From contig CBDICY010000013.1 in the NCBI GenBank assembly GCA_965277445.1, positions 1,178,001-1,242,000 of the forward strand: DNA of 64,000 bases, in the 5' to 3' direction. Made by a program: the position numbers and the translations under genes. This document shows positions 62,552 through 64,000 of this stretch, piece after piece (the stretch's first letter is position 1; each line of letters opens with the position of its first letter). The notes below the pieces were generated by a model. That model was not told the origin of the DNA. It saw nothing but the letters and a program-made list of their open reading frames with translations, and made no database searches. This DNA is from JAFMDF01 sp965277445 (lineage in GTDB: Bacteria; Bacteroidota; Bacteroidia; Chitinophagales; Saprospiraceae).

Positions 62552-64000
62552 TTAAAACTCAATACCGCCACCAATCATCAAATGCATTAAGAATTTCGAT
62601 TTACCTTCCTGCAAAGGAATCGGAATAAAGTCAATATCTGCGGCATCTCTAATAGCTAGATTATATCTATTATTTTCGGTAAAATCGACGGGATACATCC
62701 GAATACCTGCAAATAAATGAATGTTGCGAAGGCTAGATTCACAATCAAATTTATAACCAGAAAAATAAAACGGAATTGCAATTTTAGCTCCAAAATAAGG
62801 TCTGAAACTGCTTAAATCAGCTACATCAGGAATGATTTCATTTTCTGGGCTAAACAAGGTACGAGGAAATTGCCCCTGGTCTTCTCCCCACAATAATCTA
62901 GTTTGATGACTGAAGAAAGCCCCTCCTTCGATTTCTACAATGGGTAGTGGGAAATAAAATTTCCAAGACAAGCCAGCACTTAATTGCGTTGCTTGAATAG
63001 CAAACTGTTCTTCGGGTAAAACTTGCTCAAATTCTTGGAAAGCACTTTGTGGATCTATTGCATAAGCTTGAAATTGATCTTGGTTAAAGTCCAATCGGAT
63101 AGATTCAAAAGAAGCCTTTACATTTAAAGTAGAAAAAGAGCCTGTTTTTCGTTTATTTAATTGCCATTCAAAAGGCAAACGGAAACTTAAACTTGCTCGA
63201 TGTGCTTGTTGTTCATTCCAAAACTCACTTACCCCTTCCTTTAAAAAAGCAGATTGACTGTATTCGAAGGCTAATAAAGGCGTGATGCTTCTAAAGTTAT
63301 CACTTGCTTTGACAATGGGGTATATTAATTTTTGTTCATTTTCAGAATCTAAATTTTGTTCGACTTTTTCAGAAATAGTTCGCAATGCTTTAACGATTAA
63401 TAATTGCTCTGTTTCTCTAGCAATTTTATTCGCTTCTCCTTTAGTTAAGCTAGTCGTCGTTTGCTGGTTTAAAAAATCTTTTAATTGCGCTTGCCAAACA
63501 TTATTTTCTGGTACATAGTCCATCACTTCATCCGTTTTATCATCATATTTAGGAATGAAGACGATGTTTGGTTTCACTTGGGCAAAAAATTGATCCAATA
63601 AAGTCGTAACAATTCTCGGTTTGTCTTCATCAGTTGCAATGAGGTTTAAATTTTCTTTGATATCAATTTGGTCTCCTTGAAAATCATCTCTCAGGTAAGT
63701 TGCCTTCAGCCAAGATAATTTATGCGGTAAACCACTAAAGAATTTAGTCTCTCCTGCTCCTAAAATGATTTCCTCCAACTCGTCGTCCTCTGGCTTGGCT
63801 TGCATAAAAACCGTCAAGGTCGCATAAGGATGAATATTTTTTAATTGGTAACTATACTTAGAACAAGCATCTACTTCAATAAACCCATTTAAATTAAACA
63901 ACTGCTCCGAAGTACTACTTAATTTAGGTTCACTAGGATCTTCTACTTTAGTTCGCTTTGGATCAGGTCTTCGATATATATTTACATTCGCTTTACTTGG
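62552..64000 (-). CDS. outer-membrane beta-barrel-like protein, 5' part missing
   Basis: The frame is open to the right window edge (first visible residues PSKANVNIYRRPDPKR), so the real start is outside; the TTG at 63901 is internal. About 483 residues are visible. An alpha/charged middle (EANKIARETEQLLIVKALR) precedes a strand-rich C-terminal half with the sequence YFGAKIAIPFYFSGY and a final Phe (GGGIEF), as in outer-membrane barrels. No family recognised. Confidence 0.65.
   Translation of the reverse strand, partial: PSKANVNIYRRPDPKRTKVEDPSEPKLSSTSEQLFNLNGFIEVDACSKYSYQLKNIHPYATLTVFMQAKPEDDELEEIILGAGETKFFSGLPHKLSWLKATYLRDDFQGDQIDIKENLNLIATDEDKPRIVTTLLDQFFAQVKPNIVFIPKYDDKTDEVMDYVPENNVWQAQLKDFLNQQTTTSLTKGEANKIARETEQLLIVKALRTISEKVEQNLDSENEQKLIYPIVKASDNFRSITPLLAFEYSQSAFLKEGVSEFWNEQQAHRASLSFRLPFEWQLNKRKTGSFSTLNVKASFESIRLDFNQDQFQAYAIDPQSAFQEFEQVLPEEQFAIQATQLSAGLSWKFYFPLPIVEIEGGAFFSHQTRLLWGEDQGQFPRTLFSPENEIIPDVADLSSFRPYFGAKIAIPFYFSGYKFDCESSLRNIHLFAGIRMYPVDFTENNRYNLAIRDAADIDFIPIPLQEGKSKFLMHLMIGGGIEF

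Noticed and set aside
63901..63901. TTG at 63901 as the start of the last gene
   Set aside because: The frame remains open to the window edge, so the gene is cut by the window rather than starting there.
1..64000. tRNA, rRNA, tmRNA or RNase P RNA genes
   Set aside because: No cloverleaf arms, CCA ends or conserved rRNA segments were recognised on either strand by eye.

Overview
The window looks like chromosomal DNA from a free-living, AT-rich member of the Bacteroidota, most likely of the Saprospiria type. The evidence is five secreted proteins ending in type IX secretion (Por) sorting domains, two DUF6089-type outer-membrane barrels, SprB-like and MopE-like surface repeats, several promoters of the Bacteroidota form (TTTG, about 20 nt, TAnnTTTG), and leaders that mostly lack strong Shine-Dalgarno sequences. 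No rRNA, tRNA, CRISPR array, phage or transposase gene was seen. Genes at both edges are cut by the window (1-1881 and 62552-64000).

Layout. 1-7.4 kb: the end of a GH3/beta-lactamase-fold fusion, pyruvate kinase, then acpP, fabF and rnc, the common Bacteroidota lipid/RNase III neighbourhood. 7.7-20.9 kb: a SWIM zinc-finger protein, a T9SS cargo, a formylglycine-generating-enzyme homologue with both catalytic cysteines, UDP-glucose dehydrogenase, a large AsmA-like protein, a LolC/E-type permease, era, coaE and a YaeR-like VOC protein. 21.0-27.5 kb: a PIN toxin-antitoxin pair, a branched-chain amino acid attenuator (18-residue Leu/Ile/Val leader peptide followed by mutually exclusive hairpins), an AT-rich membrane/coiled-coil gene, a broken small gene, then ilvD-ilvB-ilvN. 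27.6-47.2 kb: rplS, secreted and outer-membrane proteins, a subclass B1-like metallo-beta-lactamase, a 1615-residue secreted metalloprotease, an M23 peptidase, upp, a subtilase and an HGSNAT-like membrane protein. 47.6-58 kb: rplU, an unusual rpmA, a PorT-like barrel, a pappalysin-like protease, a LytS-type kinase, and a three-gene cluster (OmpA-like protein, giant Val-Glu repeat protein, tandem P-domain protein). 58.3-64 kb: a cyclase-family enzyme, a MopE/TSP3-repeat T9SS protein, and a truncated barrel-like protein.

The most distinctive signals are two. First, one 81-residue C-terminal helix-hairpin-helix module, always ending LDGGK or LDGGRI, is attached to three otherwise unrelated proteins here: ribosomal protein L27, the tandem P-domain protein and the Val-Glu repeat protein. 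The last two are adjacent and lie beside an OmpA-like gene, so they may form a new envelope- or nucleoid-associated assembly. Second, the attenuator at 21.7 kb has the architecture of a branched-chain leader but is separated from ilvDBN by about 1.3 kb of apparently inserted DNA.

At a finer scale, intergenic DNA is rich in long inverted repeats. They differ in sequence from junction to junction, sit mostly between convergent genes, and include a related pair that brackets era.
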